Assembly: GCA_001949185.1 (NCBI GenBank)
Contig: BDGG01000009.1
Coordinates: forward strand, 1,423,347-1,487,346
Length of the DNA: 64,000 nt
DNA from: Ramazzottius varieornatus
Taxonomy: Eukaryota > Tardigrada > Eutardigrada > Parachela > Ramazzottiidae
Direction: 5' to 3'
The notes beneath the pieces were generated by a model, which was not told the DNA's origin, searched no databases, and worked only from the letters and a program-made list of their open reading frames with translations. The stretch's first letter is position 1, and every line of letters starts with the position of its first letter. Positions 60,015 to 64,000 of this stretch are shown piece after piece. A program made the translations under genes and the position numbers.

Positions 60015-63000
60015 ATGGATTTGGTGGGAGAAGCCTCTGCAAAAGATTTACCGTTGCCTGCTGTGGATGCATTGAACGAAGCCAGCTCTGAGGCGGAGAC
60101 AGCTGAAGAAGAGAAAGAGGAGGTTGCCTCGCCCGCGCTTGCAGCTGACAAAACAGTAAGATTGACAACACTTGTCCGCGCATAATAATAATGTTGAGCC
60201 GGAAGTGATTCTGAAGAATGATCGAAACGGTTTGCATTCTTTGCAGGTGGCAAGGTCGCTTGGGTCGGGAAAGAAGCGTCGACTTGGAATTTCCGTAGAA
60301 ACTGACCAGGTAAGGATCGACAACAGAGCGGAAATAAAGAGAAGATGGTTTTATGTTACATCTGTCGTAATTAGAAATTGTAATATTACGAAGATTATGT
60401 CAACAAGCGCAAATGACAGCGGACGAGCCAACCCTTCCTCGACCAATTCCATGGCTAATGCCTTATCCTATGTCTTTCAGTTTTTAAGCCCTTCGAAGGA
60501 TGCGGACAACGCTAGCACGGCCAACGATGTGGACTTTGCCGACACCGTTTTTCCTGACCTGCGTTTCGCCAGTGTCAATGGCTGCGGTATCGACCCGCTG
60601 TCCAGCAAGAACCGCAACATTCCTTCCCGCGTAGTTGTCCTCTTTGCGCGCCGTCGTGCTGCTGCGTCGTGCCTGTTAACGCGTCATGAACGCGGCTGGT
60701 GGATGCCCTTCTTGGCGCCCAAGCCCGACGAGAGCAACCTGGATGCAGCCATCAGGCTCCTCAAAATGGTTGGCGCCTTCTCTCTTCATTATGACAATAT
60801 TCCCTTGGCCTTAGGTAATGTCTGGCACATGGTCGCACTTTTGGCATTGATGCATGGTTTGGTCTTGCAGGTTACCGATGAGGACGGTAAAGATTTGGAG
60901 CTCAGGCGGATACGCACATTGCACTTGCCGGAAGGACGGTCCAGCAGCGTTTACATATACGGCTGTGTTCTGGATGGACAACAGGTTCGATTGCTCGCAC
61001 TTGTTGATTATGGATCGGCTTTGTTACTGACCGATTGTTGCTGTCGCTGCTAAGGTAGCTTCTACCATCAATGCTCTTGTAGAAATCGAAGCTGGAACGG
61101 TGGTTGGACGCGAAGCAACTTGCGGCTTTGCTGTCCAAATTCCAGCTGCTGAGCAAGGAACCGGCAGAACTTCTGCGGGAAAGCCCCAACTCTAGTATGC
61201 AGCTCTATCATCCGTTCGAATCATGGGATGAAAAGTGAATTTAATCCATAGTTTGCGTGTTATAGAGAGCAGCCCGGAAGTTGCATTCCAGGAAGTGTTT
61301 ATTCCGAAAGTGAGCCCACCGACTGACGCAGAAGTCGCATTAGGAGCTAACTATGCTGTAAATAGTGGCTTGAACTCTACGCACATTGGATCGTTGGTTC
61401 AGGCAGCTGGGTTCGATGATCGCGGTAGGCAAACTGTCCTGTCTTTCCATGTTAAGATAGAGATTGCCTTGCCTAACATGGATTCACATGAAACCTGATG
61501 TGAACAAGGGCTTGTCGTTGTCCAGACCAAGCGGAAATTTACAAGCTGTTTCATACGGCTTGCTTCCCCTGTGATACAATGAACGTCAACACTTTCAAGC
61601 GCGTCATCGAGTCCAACCTAAAGTTAGGAACCTACGATAGCCACGAAGATTTATTCAGGTAAGTAATAGATGTAATTACTACCTGCTGCTATTAATTTGC
61701 CTGGAGGTAGGATTTGGCTTTTGTTGAGCTGCATGTACTACTTATACAGAGCTTTCGGTGAGTTTTCCCGTGATCAGGACAACTACCTGACCTTCGATGC
61801 ATTCCTGGCCGGACTGTGCGCGCTGAATCCTTCGACGCCTCATGGCGGCATTCCGGCGGAACTGCGCTGTCGCTTCATGTTCAAGTACTACGATAGCGAC
61901 AACGACAAGGTCTTGAACAGCCTGGAGTTTAAGCGACTTCTGAGGGACCTGCGCTCTTCCCGTGGCTTACCGGCCGACGAAAGCGCCGTCGAGTCGGAGG
62001 CACAGAGCTCGATGGCTGTCTTCGATATACAAGGCGACGCTGCCGGCGCTATTCCGCTGGATAACTTCCTCAACGCGGTAGGCCACCTTCGCTTCCGCGG
62101 AACTTCCTCCCTTTTACGAGTTCAGTCGACGATCAAGCTGAAGAAGGGCGACGAGGATTCAGGCCATGCCAATGGAACGGCTCGCAAGCGACCCGTTACC
62201 GGACACCGACATCTCAACTCGGCCATTTCCGGTAGGCTCTTTATTCTCTGCTTGCTTGTTTGTTTCTTCTATCATAATTGTCTCTTTTCACAGTTTTCAA
62301 GTGATTCTCTTTGATGTTTCAGTGTCGTCGACGGACTTGAACAGCAACAGCAACAGAATAGTAAGTCGGAATGGTAAGGGGGAAGAAGCGTACGAGTTGG
62401 CCATACACTCGGTTAAAGTCCGGAGAACCGGTATACTTACCGACATCCAGACTCTCTGGGAAATGGACGGCTCCAGCACGGTAAGTACCATGTGACTCTC
62501 TCTCTTGCCTTCTCGCCATGGACTACGAACTATTACCAATGTTTTGTAGGCCAGCGTAAATGCTAGTGAGCAGCAGTTCCGACTGAACCTCTCTCGCATG
62601 AACTCCATGATCTCCTTCAACATGCGCAACAGCGGTAATGAAATGCTTTCTGGTCTCCGGTAAGTAGCGCCACAGTGCGACCTAACTTGCCTTCTCTTTG
62701 TGTTGTAGTGCCACATGTTATTGTGTGTGTTTGAAATTCTGTAGGTACTTTGAGAAGGAAATCACACAGGACGATGTGTCGCAGGATAAAGGCTTCAAGT
62801 CCATCAAGGCGGCTTTTGACTGGGGAGCCACCTCACTGGACAAGTTCGCCGAGTGCCTGCTGGAAGTCTGCAAGGTCCTTAAACCTATCGTGCAGAAGGA
62901 GCCACGCTTGTTGAAGCTGAAATCACCCGTCTATGTACTTGGTAAGATTTCTTCCTGAGCGGATCTTGTTGGAGTTGGCCTTGCACCTTACGGGATGCCA

Positions 63001-64000
63001 GTCGTGAACCTGCGTACACCCGGTCGTACGTTTACCGCGATGCGGGTGTATGCAGGTGGGTGTTGGCGTTTATTTCCCGATAGCTCGGTCGTCGTGCATT
63101 GCTTTACCGTGGGTGGTTTATTATTTTGTAGGGGACGTTCATGGCAACTACAGCGACCTGATGAGCTTTGAGAAAGTTTTGTGGCGTATGGGTCCAGTCT
63201 TGACACCTGCATCCTTCCTCTTTCTGGGAGACTACGTTGACCGAGGAGCATTCGGAGTCGAAGTGGTTTCCTACCTCTTTGCCCAAAAGTTTCTGGCGCC
63301 GGACCGAATGCTGCTGCTACGCGGAAACCACGAGCTTAGAAATGTCCAGAAAAATTTCACATTTTATGAGTACGAACTTTGTACTCGTAATCTCCGGGTT
63401 TCCCAAGCAGCTTTTGTGTTGTAGAGAATGCAAACGAAAGTTTGGAGAGGCCACCGGTGAACGCGTCTGGGCGGCGGTAAACGACATTTTTGACTATCTG
63501 CCCATTGCCGCGGTCATCGACGAGGAGATATTCTGCGTTCACGGCGGAGTTCCCCATTATAAGCTGCTGAATGGCTCGGTGGAAGCCATCAACAAGATAC
63601 CCAAACCTCTTCGCTCCGAAGCTGATAGCCCGCTGGCTTGGGAGCTGATGTGGAACGACCCAGTTGGGTAAGTGAAGGATGAGGAGGAAAGAGCCGTACC
63701 GCTGACCTTGTCTAACCTTGTCAGCTTCTGCTCACCTCTGGGGAACTAACGGTACTTTTGTACCGTTTTTATCCAGGACGGAACGTATAACACCCGAGTT
63801 AGATCGGCTGCTGCAGGCTGATCATGGCTTTACACCGAACAACCGCCGTGGTACTGGCCACTTTTTTTCTTCCGTCGCTCTGGATCTCTTTCTCAAAGCC
63901 AACGGTCTTTCATACGTCATACGAGCTCATGAGATGAAACAAGCAGGCTTCCAGGTATGGTCTTGTCTGTAACGTCTCTGCCTTGTGGATAAAGGAAGAA
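60015..64000 (+). CDS. PPP-family Ser/Thr phosphatase with N-terminal Nudix-like region and EF-hands (partial, runs off the edge)
   Basis: Fourteen exons are visible, all in phase: 60015-60155, 60247-60309, 60394-60768, 60871-60984, 61083-61194, 61266-61424, 61526-61658, 61750-62231, 62323-62480, 62550-62659, 62745-62941, 63132-63369, 63425-63667, 63777-63954. That is 901 residues without the C-terminus. About 150-230 resembles a Nudix fold ([40 protein letters not shown]) but lacks the REUxEE glutamates. About 370-430 holds a worn EF-hand ([12 protein letters not shown]) and a good one ([13 protein letters not shown]). From about 680 comes the phosphatase core with [37 protein letters not shown] and RAHE, all metal and phosphate ligands intact. 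PPEF phosphatases carry EF-hands at the C-terminus; here they are N-terminal. Calcium control is inferred. Confidence 0.85.

Noticed and set aside
61235-61498. Separate gene starting right after the Nudix-like frame
   Set aside because: There is no ATG and only a few dozen bases for a promoter; a normal 71-base intron unites it with the upstream exons.

Overview
The window is compact nuclear DNA from an animal, most likely an invertebrate. Almost every gene is split by short GT-AG introns (mostly 50-110 bases) and there are no operons or Shine-Dalgarno sites. The proteins are metazoan types: a Maelstrom homologue, a G9a/GLP-type histone methyltransferase, a beta-tubulin, the cilium protein DPCD, a ZNHIT3-like zinc finger, an omega-class glutathione transferase and several Ly6/uPAR three-finger proteins. 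I cannot name the species or phylum. Gene models were built by reading splice sites by hand and checking that reading phase is kept from exon to exon. Where phase closes from ATG to stop the model is firm; 5' ends are the weakest part.

Layout. 0.5-13.6 kb: an unrecognised nuclear protein (-), an RDH13-like dehydrogenase (-), a double-PHD/SAM chromatin protein (+), a long coiled-coil protein (+) and a TLDc protein (-). 13.6-20.3 kb: a small inverted-repeat element, ZNHIT3-like (+), omega GST (-), a Gly/Tyr/Ser-rich secreted protein (+) and a first Ly6 gene (-). 21-30.1 kb: Maelstrom (-), a MITE copy, a 501-aa intronless protein with an internal duplication (-), DPCD (+), a cytochrome-b5-reductase-like protein with decayed cofactor motifs (-) and a BED-finger protein (+). 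30-39.7 kb: gene-poor, with two unrecognised genes (+), a microRNA-like hairpin, an inverted copy of an exon and a fold-back element in a large intron. 39.9-44.9 kb: three more Ly6 genes, all on the minus strand. 45.7-64 kb: a SUV39-class SET gene (-) with a second MITE copy in an intron, beta-tubulin (-), a divergently transcribed G9a/GLP-type gene (+), and a PPP-family phosphatase with EF-hands and a Nudix-like N-terminal region (+) that runs off the right edge.

Two themes stand out. One is chromatin silencing: Maelstrom (piRNA pathway), two SET methyltransferases of H3K9 type and a PHD/SAM reader lie within 60 kb, though nothing shows that they are co-regulated. The other is small TIR elements with TA target sites sitting in or near these genes. 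No CRISPR array, tRNA, rRNA or autonomous transposase gene was seen.
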